DNA of 64,000 nucleotides from Sulfitobacter sp. BSw21498 (GTDB taxonomy: Bacteria; Pseudomonadota; Alphaproteobacteria; Rhodobacterales; Rhodobacteraceae): assembly GCF_006064855.1 (NCBI RefSeq), contig NZ_CP040753.1, forward strand, positions 992,001 to 1,056,000, written 5' to 3'. Made by a program: the position numbers and the translations under genes. This document shows positions 8,051 through 17,380 of the stretch, in pieces (position 1 is the first letter of the stretch; every line of letters starts with the position of its first letter). The notes beneath the pieces are model-generated. The model did no database searches and had not been told where the DNA came from. It saw only the letters and a list, made by a program, of their open reading frames with translations.

Positions 8051-8381
8051 GTTGACGAAGCTCTGCGGGCAGTGTGTTTCTGGGCCGGAAATGCAAAATA
8101 TCGCCCCCAAGAGTATCCCTTACGGTCGTGTTTGAGTGCTGCATCAGCTTTTCCGGCAGATCGGCATCCGCTTTGCTTTTCACGATGGCGGGATTGAACG
8201 CCTTACGCAGCTTGGCATCCTGATAGACTTCGAACTGAACTAGGTCGCCGGCATCAAAGGGTGCCTCGGTAGGGTCTACGCTGTCCGGATCGCCGTGAAA
8301 GTAAGCGAGGTCGCCGTGATCTTCACACCAGAAAACGGCTTTATTGGCTTTCGCGTCGCTCCAAAGCACTACTCCGTACAT
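8037..8381 (-). CDS. small conserved-looking protein, possible divergent cold-shock-like OB fold
   Basis: I do not recognise this 114-residue protein with certainty. Its first 65 residues can be laid over a cold-shock domain: GVVLWSDAKANKAVFWCED resembles G-x-V-K-W-F-N-x-x-K-G-F-G-F, followed by a DLAYFHGD strand like DLFVH, then AGDLVQFEVYQD like GQRVEFEV. The RNA-binding aromatics are only partly kept, so the match is tentative. The C-terminal 45 residues are polar and low in hydrophobics. The start is ATG at 8381; the stop lies within the 17-bp hairpin. It is divergent from the HTH gene at 8590 across an AT-rich gap. Confidence 0.65.
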   Translation of the reverse strand: MYGVVLWSDAKANKAVFWCEDHGDLAYFHGDPDSVDPTEAPFDAGDLVQFEVYQDAKLRKAFNPAIVKSKADADLPEKLMQHSNTTVRDTLGGDILHFRPRNTLPAELRQRDLA

Positions 8382-8485
8382 TTCCGAACCCCTCCTAAAT
8401 ACTTCTAGACATGAGATATACTCGCGCCATTTTGATAAATTGTCGATTTTTTTACGATTTCAATTTGTGTCGGTCGCTGCTTATT

Positions 8486-8505
8486 TTGACGCTGATCAGC
8501 GTCAA
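8486..8505. promoter_or_regulatory. 20-bp perfect palindrome, candidate operator
   Basis: TTGACGCTGATCAGCGTCAA is its own reverse complement over 20 bp. It lies in the 208-bp AT-rich gap between the divergent genes at 8037 and 8590, about 85 bp upstream of the HTH gene and 105 bp from the other. The first six bases also resemble a -35 box. A dimeric regulator, plausibly the 8590 product acting on itself, is the natural reader. Otherwise the gap shows no further gene. Confidence 0.5.
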
Positions 8506-8589
8506 TTAACATCTAATAAGGGCAAATCCACTTGCCAATTCATTCAAAGGTTGTGATGTTTAATTACTTTATTCTAATGGACTTTTTTC

Positions 8590-9372
8590 ATGACAAGCCC
8601 AGCTGATATTAGAACGATTTTTGGCGATAATTTAAAACAGTTAATAGCAGACTACCCGTCGGTGACCTACCTCGCACATGAGCTCGGCGTCAACCGGACC
8701 CAGTTAAATCGCTACCTCTCCGGGGACAGTTTCCCCCGACCCGACGTTCTGGCCAGAATTTGCCAGTTCTTCGGTGTCGATGCCCGCATTCTGTTGGAAC
8801 CTTTAAATGACATAAAAAAACCTGCCCCCCCGTCGTCTGGACTGATGCGTGATTTTGTAGCGGCCCGCGCGCTGGATCTTCCCGAAGCCATGCTTCCCAG
8901 TGGGTTCTACCGCTTTTCGCGCCGAAGCTTTCTGATCCCCGAAAAATTTGCCGTCGGGCTTTTGATGGTCTTTCGTCGCGGACGTAGAACCTATGTGAGA
9001 GGCTATGAAACGGCGATGGCCATGCGCATGCAGGGGTTGCCACTCAAATCTGAGTTTCGCGAATATCGTGGTGTCGTCTTGATGCAGGAAGAGGGCATCG
9101 CAATCATCGCGTCACGGCGCGGCGCGATGACGTCATCATTTAACTATCTTGGTCGAATTGGGACATTTAACAATAACTTTTGGGTCGGGTATATCACGCG
9201 TACCGTACCCGAAAGCGCCATCGGGCTGCGCGCAACGCGTCTGGTCTATGAATACCTGCCCCAAACCCTGCCAGCCGTGTTGAAAGTCGCCCGTAACGGC
9301 GGGTTATTTGCCGAGGAAGAGCTTGAGCCCTTCCATCGGCGTCTGCTGCGTCCCGAGTACGCGTTTGAATAA
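8590..9372 (+). CDS. XRE-type helix-turn-helix transcriptional regulator
   Basis: The 260-residue protein has an N-terminal helix-turn-helix at about residues 25-65 (TYLAHELGVNRTQLNRYLSG, then PDVLARICQFFGVD), the Cro/CI class used to bind DNA. The remaining 190 residues form a domain I do not recognise; it contains several basic patches (FRRGRRTYVRG, ASRRGAMTSS) and might sense a ligand or pack as a dimerisation module. The start follows an AT-rich region and lacks a strong ribosome-binding site. The first codons (about 8590-8660) are more AT-rich than neighbouring genes. Confidence 0.8.
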   Translation: MTSPADIRTIFGDNLKQLIADYPSVTYLAHELGVNRTQLNRYLSGDSFPRPDVLARICQFFGVDARILLEPLNDIKKPAPPSSGLMRDFVAARALDLPEAMLPSGFYRFSRRSFLIPEKFAVGLLMVFRRGRRTYVRGYETAMAMRMQGLPLKSEFREYRGVVLMQEEGIAIIASRRGAMTSSFNYLGRIGTFNNNFWVGYITRTVPESAIGLRATRLVYEYLPQTLPAVLKVARNGGLFAEEELEPFHRRLLRPEYAFE

Positions 9373-9380
9373 TGCGCGCG

Positions 9381-10793
9381 CTAGCCGAGCTGTGGTCGGC
9401 GGGCTTGGGGCCAATGGGTCGTCTCGTGCCAACGCTGGGCTAATTGCAACAGCTTCACGTCGCTACCGCGCGGCCCGATTAGTTGTAGCCCCGCTGGCAG
9501 CCCTGCCGCGCCAAACCCGGCGGGGATATTAACGACGGGCAGTCCGATCAGGCCAGCCGGCACCACCACCTGCATCCAGCGATGATACGTATCCATATCA
9601 CGACCCGCGATCTGTGTCGGATGCACTTGATCGACGTCAAAGGGCCACAGCTGGGCAGACGGCAACACCAGCACATCGACCTTTTCAAACAACGCCGTCA
9701 CACAGCGGTACCAATCGGACCGCGTCAGGCTGGCCTTTTGTACCTCATGTGCCGAAAACCCAAGGCCGCGTTCTACCTCCCACTGGGCGGCGGGTTTAAG
9801 ATGCGCACGCGTTTCCTCGTTGCGATATAGCGGGCCAAGTCCGGCTGCTACGGCAAAAGAGCGTAGGGTAATCCAGCTTTCCCACATCGCTTCTGCATCA
9901 AAGGGCGCGGGCAGATGGGTGATTTTGTGCCCTAAAGCCGCCATCTGGTCCAATGCCGCCCGACTGGTCGCGTCGATCCCGTCCTCGTACGGAAAAGCCC
10001 CGCCCCAATCACCCAGCCAACCGATGTGCCGCGGATGAACCGGTGCGCCCATTTCGGGCAGGCTAGGTCCTGGCGACAGACCCAGTGGCTGATCGGAGTC
10101 GTTACCGGTCATGGTATCCAGCAACGCTGCCAAATCACGCGGGGTACGCGCCATCGGTCCTGCCGTGCTGAGCTGATGCAGGAACATATCCCCTTCGGGC
10201 TCTGCCGGAACAGTGCCCCAGCTTGGCCGCATACCGTAGACGTTGTTCCAGCCGGCGGGGTTGCGCAGGCTGCCCATCATATCTGAACCATCCGCGACGC
10301 TCAGCATACCGCAGGCCAGCGCCGCCGCCGCCCCGCCCGATGAGCCACCAGCAGAGCGGGACAGATCATAGGGGTTGCGTGTGGCACCGTAGACCGGATT
10401 GAACGTATGGCTGCCAAGACCGAATTCGGGCGTGTTGGTCTTGCCGATGATGATGGCCCCCGCCGCACGAATACGGCTGACGAACACACTGTCCTTCTGC
10501 GCTATAGTGTCGGCAAACAGAGGCGAGCCTTTGCTGGTGGGTAACCCCTTGGCATCGGATAAGTCCTTGATCGCGATGGGAATACCGTGCAGCCAGCCGG
10601 TTCTTGGCGTTGCGTCGGCCTGTGCGGCCTCTGCCATCAGGTCTGCCCGGGGGCACAGCGCGACAATGGCGTTGACCTGCCCGTTGACGGCGTCAATGCG
10701 CGCCAAGGTTGCCTCCATCAGCGCGACGGCGGTCAAGCTCCCGTTCGCCAGCGCTTCGGATTGGGCCAATGCCCCGATGTCTAGGATATTCAT
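9381..10793 (-). CDS. amidase signature family enzyme
   Basis: This is a Ser-cisSer-Lys amidohydrolase. The catalytic Lys is in PIAIKDL, the glycine/serine loop is AGGSSGGAAAALACG, and the nucleophile region is GSDMMGSLRNPA. Length (470 residues from this start) is typical. Members hydrolyse varied amides, and the substrate cannot be told here; it may be annotated as a Glu-tRNA amidotransferase-like amidase, but it is not part of a gatCAB cluster. I prefer the ATG at 10793, which has GGAGGG nine bases upstream, over an in-frame start at 10844. Confidence 0.88.
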   Translation of the reverse strand: MNILDIGALAQSEALANGSLTAVALMEATLARIDAVNGQVNAIVALCPRADLMAEAAQADATPRTGWLHGIPIAIKDLSDAKGLPTSKGSPLFADTIAQKDSVFVSRIRAAGAIIIGKTNTPEFGLGSHTFNPVYGATRNPYDLSRSAGGSSGGAAAALACGMLSVADGSDMMGSLRNPAGWNNVYGMRPSWGTVPAEPEGDMFLHQLSTAGPMARTPRDLAALLDTMTGNDSDQPLGLSPGPSLPEMGAPVHPRHIGWLGDWGGAFPYEDGIDATSRAALDQMAALGHKITHLPAPFDAEAMWESWITLRSFAVAAGLGPLYRNEETRAHLKPAAQWEVERGLGFSAHEVQKASLTRSDWYRCVTALFEKVDVLVLPSAQLWPFDVDQVHPTQIAGRDMDTYHRWMQVVVPAGLIGLPVVNIPAGFGAAGLPAGLQLIGPRGSDVKLLQLAQRWHETTHWPQARRPQLG

Positions 10794-10908
10794 GCCTGTG
10801 CCCTCCGTTCGGGTCATAGAACGGAAGGCAGCGCGCAGATGCAAGAGGCGGTGACGCGAATGTCGCGCGTCACCGGTATGTCCGCGCGGCGCTGCCTAGA
10901 TTATGGTC

Positions 10909-12030
10909 TTAGCTTTGCGCCTCGGCACGGGATTTACCCGATACCGCAAGCGCCAGTGCGGCCCCCATCAACCCGTCAAGATCACCATCCAGCACCCCTT
11001 TTGTATCCGAGGTTTCATAGTTGGTGCGCAGGTCTTTAACCATCTGATAGGGCTGCAGAACATAGGACCGGATCTGGTTGCCCCAGCCTGCGTCGCCTTT
11101 ATTCTCGTGGGCTTCGTTGATGGCAGCGTTCCGGCGATCGAGCTCCATCTGATAAAGCCGCGATTTCAACGCCTTCATTGCGATGTCACGGTTCTGGTGC
11201 TGCGATTTCTCAGAGCTGGTGACGACGATCCCCGTGGGGTGGTGTGTGATCCGAACGGCAGAATCCGTGGTGTTCACGTGCTGGCCACCGGCACCGGAAG
11301 AGCGGTAGGTATCGATGCGGATATCGCTCGGATTGATGTCGATTTCAATATTGTCGTCGACCACCGGATATACCCAGATAGAGGTAAAGGACGTGTGCCG
11401 TTTCGCAGCGCTGTCAAAGGGGCTGATCCGCACCAGACGGTGCACACCGGATTCTGACTTCAGCCAACCATAAGCGTTCAAACCGCTGATCTTGTAGGTG
11501 GCTGATTTGATCCCGGCTTCTTCGCCCGCGCTTTCGGATTGCAGCTCGACCTTATAGCCCTTTTTCTCGGCCCAACGGACGTACATCCGCGACAAGATAT
11601 TGGCCCAATCACAGCTTTCGGTGCCGCCCGCCCCTGCGTTGATCTCAAGGAAGGTATCATTCGTGTCAGCCTCGCCGTTCAGCAACGCCTCAAGCTCTTT
11701 TTGGGCTGCTGTTTTGGCGAGTGTTTTCAGGGAGCTTTCCGCCTCGGAAACTACCTCTTCGTCGCCCTCCATCTCGCCCAGTTCGATAAGCTCGATGTTG
11801 TCGGCCAGCTCTTGCTTGATGCCTTCGTAGGTGGCGATAGAATCGACCAGCGCTTGGCGGTCACGCATCAGCTTTTGCGCTGCGTCGGGGTCATCCCACA
11901 GGTTGGGGTTCTCGACGCGGGCGTTGAATTCTTCCAGCCGGTAGGGCGCGGTTTCGACATTCAGACGCTGCGCCAACAGCTCCAGCGATTTGCTGATCTG
12001 GTCTGCTGTGTTTTGTGCATCTGCGCGCAT
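10909..12030 (-). CDS. prfB: peptide chain release factor 2
   Basis: This factor terminates translation at UGA and UAA. The GGQ motif that enters the peptidyl transferase centre is present in [15 protein letters not shown], and the C-terminal domain is of normal form. At 373 residues the reading frame is continuous: the programmed +1 frameshift that controls RF2 in many bacteria, expected around codon 25, is absent, as the corresponding stretch [18 protein letters not shown] reads straight through. It lies 103 bp downstream of mrcA, separated by a GC-rich hairpin. Confidence 0.96.
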   Translation of the reverse strand: MRADAQNTADQISKSLELLAQRLNVETAPYRLEEFNARVENPNLWDDPDAAQKLMRDRQALVDSIATYEGIKQELADNIELIELGEMEGDEEVVSEAESSLKTLAKTAAQKELEALLNGEADTNDTFLEINAGAGGTESCDWANILSRMYVRWAEKKGYKVELQSESAGEEAGIKSATYKISGLNAYGWLKSESGVHRLVRISPFDSAAKRHTSFTSIWVYPVVDDNIEIDINPSDIRIDTYRSSGAGGQHVNTTDSAVRITHHPTGIVVTSSEKSQHQNRDIAMKALKSRLYQMELDRRNAAINEAHENKGDAGWGNQIRSYVLQPYQMVKDLRTNYETSDTKGVLDGDLDGLMGAALALAVSGKSRAEAQS

Positions 12031-12052
12031 GGTATCCTGCCTTTAAATAGAT

Positions 12053-12078
12053 CGCGGCCCCGAATAGCCGGGGCCGCG
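12053..12078 (-). terminator. GC-rich hairpin between mrcA and prfB
   Basis: CGCGGCCCC at 12053-12061 and GGGGCCGCG at 12070-12078 form a perfect 9-bp stem with an 8-nt loop in the gap between mrcA and prfB. No T-run follows on the minus strand, so it may attenuate or process the transcript instead of ending it fully. Confidence 0.45.
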
Positions 12079-12133
12079 TTTCAAATAGACCAGCGCGGCA
12101 ACTTGGGCAAGCGCTAGGGCGGTGCCTGTGGCG

Positions 12134-14686
12134 TCAGTACAGCCCGCCAGAGTTGATCGTCCCAAAGCTGGCCTTGGGCCCCACACGGGCTTTTTTACCG
12201 GTAGAGGTCGTAACCTCGCGTGCGCCACTGCCTGCCTCGTTCACCAGTGGCAGATCGGCACCCATCGCAAAGCCACCGTCAAAGGTGATCCCGAACAGGG
12301 GCTCTTCGCCATCACGGAAATATTCGGCCACAACATTTGAGCCCGAGGCACTGTCGGACAGACGCGCACCGCTGAAGCGATCAATTTTGATAAAGCGCCC
12401 ACCGGGCGGCACTTCGAAGGGGCCGCCGCCATATTTCTGAATGGCCTCGCTCATGAAACGCTGGAACACCGGACCGCACATACCGGCCCCATACGCCCCA
12501 CGCCCCAGCGAGCGCGGATTGTCGAAACCGATATAGCAGCCCGCCACGATGTTGCTGGAGAACCCAATGAACCAGACGTCTTTCGCATCATTTGTCGTAC
12601 CGGTCTTGCCCGCAATTGGCACCGGCAAATTCACCGCGCCGCGGGCCGTCCCGCGATCAACCACGCCCTTCATCATCGAGGTCAGCTGATAGGCGGTAAT
12701 CGGGTCCATGACCCGTTCACGGTTGGAAACAATGCGCGGCCCGACACCGGGGGCAAGGGTTTCCAACTGGCAGTCGTTACAGATCCGCTGGTCGTGCTTA
12801 TAAACGGTGCGGCCATAGCGATCCTGTACACGGTCAACCAAGGTCGGCTGCACACGCTCGCCGCCATTCGCGAACATCGCATAGGCCGACACCATCTGGT
12901 ACAGCGTCGTTTCCTGCGAGCCGAGCGCGTTGGCAAGTACCGGCGACAGATTGTCGTACACCCCGAACCGTTCGGCGTAATCGCCAACTGTGTTCATCCC
13001 GACCTCTTGTGCAAGCCGGATGGTCATCAGGTTGCGCGACTGTTCGATACCCGTCCGCAAGGGCGTGGGCCCGTAGAACTTGTTCGACGAGTTGCGCGGC
13101 CGCCACATGCCCTGAGGTGTATTGATTTCGATCGGCGCATCCACGACGATGGTCGCGGGGGTATAGCCGCTGTCGAGCGCCGCAGCATAGACGAAGGGTT
13201 TAAAGCTTGACCCCGGCTGGCGCTTGGCCTGCGTGGCGCGGTTAAACACCGATGCCTGATAGGAAAAGCCGCCCTGCATCGCGATCACGCGGCCTGTGTT
13301 AACGTCCATCGCAACAAAGCCGCCCTGCACTTCGGGGATTTGGCGCAAGGTCCAGCGGATAAACGACCCGTCGCTATCGGTGGTCATGCGACGCACAAGC
13401 ACCACATCCCCGACCTCAAGCAGATCTGCAGGCACCTGTGCCCGCGGGCCAAGCTTGCCGTTTTCCAGACGTTTGCGCGCCCATTGGACATCCTTGGCAG
13501 GAATAGAATGACCGCCCTCGACTTCGTCCACGCCCTCGATCCCGATACGGGCGGCACCATTTTCAAGGTTCAGGACAACTGCCGGATGCCATTGATTTTC
13601 CAGATCAACATCACGCGGCACCCGCACGTCAGACAACGCTTCGCGCCAATCTGCCTCTGACGTCAGCTTTTCAGTCGCGATTTTCTTGCCGGTGCCGCGA
13701 TAGATACCAATGCCCCGGTCATATTGTTCGAGTTGAAGCTGCAGGGACTGTGCCGCGATGGGTTGCATTTCGTTGTCGATGGTGGCGCGCACGGTCAGAC
13801 CGCCAGTGAAAAATTCACCCTCGCCAAAGTTTTCGGACAGCTGGCGGCGAATTTCATCGGTAAAGTAATCACGCGGCGGCAGTTCTGCCTTAAAGCTTTC
13901 GAAATCACCATTCTGCACCGACCGCAGGGGCTGCGCGACTTCGGAGTCATACGCAGCGGCGGTGATATAGCCGTTTTCCTTCATCTCACGCAGAACAAAG
14001 TTCCGACGCGACAGCAACCGCTCTTTTTGGCGGACAGGATGATAGTCGGACGGCGCTTTGGGCAAGGACGCTAGGAAGGCTGCCTCATGCGGGGCCAGCT
14101 CCCCCAGCGTCTTGTTGAAATAGGTCTGCGAGGCCGCAGCTACACCGTAGGAGTTTTGGCCAAGGAAAATCTCGTTCAGGTAAAGTTCGAGGATTTTCTC
14201 TTTGGGGAGCGTTTCTTCAAGGCGGGCGGCAAGGATGATTTCCTTTACCTTGCGCTCTGCGCGTCGGTCGCCAGACAGCAAAAAGTTCTTCATGACCTGT
14301 TGCGTGATGGTCGACGCACCGCGCACGTCCTTGCCCCGTGTGCGCACCGCATCCACCGCAGCGGCACCGATGCCGCGCAGATCGTACCCCTCGTGGATGT
14401 AAAAGTTCTTGTCTTCGGCCGAGATGAACGCCTGTTTGATCAGTGCCGGGATCGTATTGGCCGGTGCGAACAGGCGGCGTTCCTTGGCGAATTCATCAAT
14501 CAACCGCCCCTGCCCGGAATAAATCCTGCTGATCGTCGGCGGCGTGTACTGCGCGAGGGATTCGTGGCTGGGCAGATCGCGGCCATACATCCAGAACACC
14601 GCGCCGATGGTCATGGCGACCATACCGATGCTCATGGTGAGGGTGGTGAAAATACCCCCGAAAAAAGACAGGATCAAACGAAACAC
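12134..14686 (-). CDS. mrcA: penicillin-binding protein 1A (bifunctional peptidoglycan synthase)
   Basis: This enzyme polymerises glycan strands and cross-links them at the inner membrane. It has an N-terminal membrane anchor (LILSFFGGIFTTLTM...), the glycosyltransferase domain with the EDKNFYIHEG and RGASTITQQ motifs, and an OB-like linker. The transpeptidase domain has the SxxK serine in PGSSFKPF, an SRN motif and KTGTTNDAKD. The open frame extends upstream to 14800, but I place the start at a GTG at 14686. AAGGA lies ten bases before it and the anchor begins at once; the 38 upstream residues look non-coding. It follows amiC on the same strand, making a cell-wall pair. Confidence 0.94.
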   Translation of the reverse strand: MFRLILSFFGGIFTTLTMSIGMVAMTIGAVFWMYGRDLPSHESLAQYTPPTISRIYSGQGRLIDEFAKERRLFAPANTIPALIKQAFISAEDKNFYIHEGYDLRGIGAAAVDAVRTRGKDVRGASTITQQVMKNFLLSGDRRAERKVKEIILAARLEETLPKEKILELYLNEIFLGQNSYGVAAASQTYFNKTLGELAPHEAAFLASLPKAPSDYHPVRQKERLLSRRNFVLREMKENGYITAAAYDSEVAQPLRSVQNGDFESFKAELPPRDYFTDEIRRQLSENFGEGEFFTGGLTVRATIDNEMQPIAAQSLQLQLEQYDRGIGIYRGTGKKIATEKLTSEADWREALSDVRVPRDVDLENQWHPAVVLNLENGAARIGIEGVDEVEGGHSIPAKDVQWARKRLENGKLGPRAQVPADLLEVGDVVLVRRMTTDSDGSFIRWTLRQIPEVQGGFVAMDVNTGRVIAMQGGFSYQASVFNRATQAKRQPGSSFKPFVYAAALDSGYTPATIVVDAPIEINTPQGMWRPRNSSNKFYGPTPLRTGIEQSRNLMTIRLAQEVGMNTVGDYAERFGVYDNLSPVLANALGSQETTLYQMVSAYAMFANGGERVQPTLVDRVQDRYGRTVYKHDQRICNDCQLETLAPGVGPRIVSNRERVMDPITAYQLTSMMKGVVDRGTARGAVNLPVPIAGKTGTTNDAKDVWFIGFSSNIVAGCYIGFDNPRSLGRGAYGAGMCGPVFQRFMSEAIQKYGGGPFEVPPGGRFIKIDRFSGARLSDSASGSNVVAEYFRDGEEPLFGITFDGGFAMGADLPLVNEAGSGAREVTTSTGKKARVGPKASFGTINSGGLY

Positions 14687-14815
14687 GGTTGGCAGTTCCT
14701 TGCAAGGAGGGTTGGTGAACCGTCTATACGCAACCCTGTGGGAATCGTCAAAACACGATGCAGTTTTCCTGTGCGATAACCCGCGCACAGATAACGCCAT
14801 CGGACGTGCCGTGGA

Positions 14816-16030
14816 TTACTGGCGAATCAAAGGCTTAAGCGCTGCATCCGCGTCGCGCCACTTGGCAATGGAATCGGCAATTGCTGAGACCATCACAGCA
14901 CGCCAGATCGGGTCCCGCAGATTGGCCAGGTCCCGTTTGGAGCTGAGAAACCCGATTTCGATCAGGACCGACGGAATATCGGCGGATTTCAACACGGAGA
15001 AACCGGCATTGCGCAGCGGGTGCCGGTTCATTGGCCCCCCGGCAGCTTTCATCCCCTCAAGCAGCGCGGAGGCGGCGGCAACGGACCGTGGCTCTGTCTC
15101 TTGGCGGGCAAGGTCCAGCAGCACGCTGGCCACCTGATCGTCCGACCCGGTCAGATCAGCCCCCGCGATAATATCCGCGCGGTTGTGACGGGCCGCCAGA
15201 TGATCCGTGGCGGAATCACTGGCGTCATCCGACAGCGTGTAGACCGTCGCACCCTTCGCCCCGCCTTGGGGCAAACTATCAGCATGAAGTGATATAAACA
15301 GATCGCCCTCTGCCTGATGCGCGATGGCGACACGTGTTTCCAGCGCAACGAAGTGGTCGGTGTTGCGAGTCATCACCACGTCGATTCCGTCACGCACCAG
15401 CGTGTCCCGCAGCGCTTGGGCAAAGGAAAGCATCAGGTCTTTTTCCAAAACGCCGTCCGTTTCAGCCCCCGGATCGACCCCGCCGTGTCCGGGGTCCAGC
15501 ACAACGCGGAACGGGCTTGCTTTGGTATCGGCCTCCACCTTCGGCGGCGCAGCAAGCGCCATGGTCCACGCGGGATCCACAGGCGCACCAGCGGCTTCGG
15601 CAAACTCTTCGACGGTGGCCGATTTCAACTCGATCTCAAGCGTGGCCTGACCAGAGCCCTTGTTCACCGGCATCCCGATTTGGCGCGGGATCATTGGTTC
15701 GGCCAGATCCGCCACCAGACGTGACCAACCGGGCTGGAACGGACCAAAGCGCAATCCGCTGATCCGCCCCGGCTCTGGCAGCAGGTCTTGGGTGTTGACC
15801 CCGCTCCAATCGGCCTCGCGAAAATCAACCACCAGCCGTGCCGGATCATCCAGCAGGAACACGCGAAACGGCACGCCCTGGCTTAACCCCAACGTCAAGG
15901 TTGTCCCGCCGAACCATCCATCCGAGATCGCGCTTTTGTCCGGTTCAACCCGCGCAAGCGCCGTCAGATCCTGCGCCGAAGCAGGCAAGGACAGCGCGCA
16001 AACCGTTGCGATAATAGGGAAAATACGCAT
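14816..16030 (-). CDS. amiC: N-acetylmuramoyl-L-alanine amidase with AMIN domain
   Basis: This periplasmic zinc amidase cuts the peptide from peptidoglycan glycan strands, mainly during daughter-cell separation. A signal peptide (MRIFPIIATVCALSLPASAQ) is followed by an AMIN domain that targets the septum (about residues 25-130) and the Amidase_3 domain (about 175-395). The zinc ligands are in DPGHGG, a Glu shortly after it, and SLHAD; the catalytic Glu is in LIEIGFLS. I use the ATG at 16030 since it begins the signal peptide; a GTG nine bases further upstream is possible. mrcA follows, ending the pair. Confidence 0.93.
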   Translation of the reverse strand: MRIFPIIATVCALSLPASAQDLTALARVEPDKSAISDGWFGGTTLTLGLSQGVPFRVFLLDDPARLVVDFREADWSGVNTQDLLPEPGRISGLRFGPFQPGWSRLVADLAEPMIPRQIGMPVNKGSGQATLEIELKSATVEEFAEAAGAPVDPAWTMALAAPPKVEADTKASPFRVVLDPGHGGVDPGAETDGVLEKDLMLSFAQALRDTLVRDGIDVVMTRNTDHFVALETRVAIAHQAEGDLFISLHADSLPQGGAKGATVYTLSDDASDSATDHLAARHNRADIIAGADLTGSDDQVASVLLDLARQETEPRSVAAASALLEGMKAAGGPMNRHPLRNAGFSVLKSADIPSVLIEIGFLSSKRDLANLRDPIWRAVMVSAIADSIAKWRDADAALKPLIRQ

Positions 16031-16098
16031 GCCTGTCACCGTTCTGCTTGGGGTGGTTGCGGCGGGTATAACATTCCGCCGCGCCCCGAACCAGCCTT

Positions 16099-17241
16099 TC
16101 AGCGTGCTGCCATATAGGCCTTGAGCCGCCCAAGACCCTCGGCGATGTCTTGTGTGCTGCGCGCATAGGAAAAGCGTAGCGTCTGATGCCCGCGTACCGG
16201 ATCGAAATCCAGCCCGGGCGTTACAGCCACGCCGGCCTTGTTTAGAATGTCACGCGCCAATTCGCGGCTGTCCGTTGTCAGCGATGACACATCCGCATAG
16301 ACATAGAATGCCCCGTCAGGGGGAGCGAAACTGGTGAACCCGGCTTCGCGCAGCCCCGTGACCATCATCGCACGGTTGGCGCGGTAGACGTCCATGTTTG
16401 CCTCAAGCTCTGCCGTGCAATCCATCGCGGCAAGGGCGGCCACCTGACTGGCGTGCGGTGCACAAATAAACATATTCTGGGCGATCCGCTCAACCACGCG
16501 CACGTGATCCTCGGGCACAACCATCCAACCCACACGCCACCCCGTCATAGAGAAATACTTGGAGAAGGAATTGATCACATAGGCGTCGTTCGTGATCTCA
16601 AGCGCGGTAACGGCTTTTTTCTCGTATTCGATGCCGTGGTAAATCTCGTCCGAAATAAATGACGCGCCCTGCCCGTGGGTCGCGTCAATCAGCGCAGACA
16701 TCGCCCCATGGTCCAGCATCGTCCCCGTGGGGTTGCCCGGCGAGGCGACCAAAAGCCCCTGAAGGTCCATATCGGCGAAATCCGACGGCACCGGCTGCAA
16801 ACGGTTCTCGATCGAGGTGGGCAGATCAACTGGTGTGAGGTCCAGCGCCTTAAGAATTTGGCGATAGCTGGGATAGCCCGGCGCACCGATACCGACCCGA
16901 TCGCCCGTATCAAACAGCGATGTGAACGTCAGAATAAACCCGCCCGACGAACCAGAGGTGATCACCACGCGGCTTGGGTCCAGATCAACATTGTACCACT
17001 CGCCGTACATCTGCGCGATCCGCTTGCGCAGCGCCGGCAGGCCAAGTGCGACGGTATAGCCAAGCGCGTTCTGCTCCATCGCGGCTGTCAGCGCGGCGCT
17101 GGCCCCTTTGGGCGCGCCGGTGCCGGGCTGGCCGACTTCCATATGGATGATGTGGCGGCCTTCTGCCTCGGCGGCAGCGGCGGCCTGCATTACATCCATC
17201 ACGATAAAGGGATCGACCTGGGACCGGGTTGAAATACGCAT
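16099..17241 (-). CDS. class I/II pyridoxal-phosphate aminotransferase
   Basis: This is a fold-type I aminotransferase, transferring amino groups between amino and 2-oxo acids in the cytoplasm. The PLP-binding lysine is in NSFSKYFSMTGWRVGW, and an aspartate/tyrosine pair comes from ISDEIYHGI; PGNPTGT is also present. At 380 residues it is normal for the aspartate-like family. The exact substrate is unclear. The start at 17241 (MRISTRSQV) has AGGA eight bases upstream and is preferred to an in-frame codon at 17298. It is divergent from the thioredoxin-fold gene at 17381. Confidence 0.88.
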   Translation of the reverse strand: MRISTRSQVDPFIVMDVMQAAAAAEAEGRHIIHMEVGQPGTGAPKGASAALTAAMEQNALGYTVALGLPALRKRIAQMYGEWYNVDLDPSRVVITSGSSGGFILTFTSLFDTGDRVGIGAPGYPSYRQILKALDLTPVDLPTSIENRLQPVPSDFADMDLQGLLVASPGNPTGTMLDHGAMSALIDATHGQGASFISDEIYHGIEYEKKAVTALEITNDAYVINSFSKYFSMTGWRVGWMVVPEDHVRVVERIAQNMFICAPHASQVAALAAMDCTAELEANMDVYRANRAMMVTGLREAGFTSFAPPDGAFYVYADVSSLTTDSRELARDILNKAGVAVTPGLDFDPVRGHQTLRFSYARSTQDIAEGLGRLKAYMAAR

Positions 17242-17380
17242 AAGCTTGATCCTACTGTTGGGCTTGGACCTTTCACCGCACCCCGCTGGTGCCGTCAACC
17301 CTTGTGCGTGCGTTCAAAATCGCGCACCACCCCTGCAACCGGTGCCTGCACCCCTGCGCAACAACAAGCGAGTGACCCTG

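Noticed and set aside
10909..12030. Possible programmed frameshift in prfB
   Set aside because: The reading frame is continuous through the region where the +1 shift site would be, so RF2 here is made without frameshifting.
17108..17380. N-terminal extension of the DsbA-like ORF
   Set aside because: It is antisense to the aminotransferase gene for part of its length and would bury the signal peptide; ATG 17381 is the natural start.
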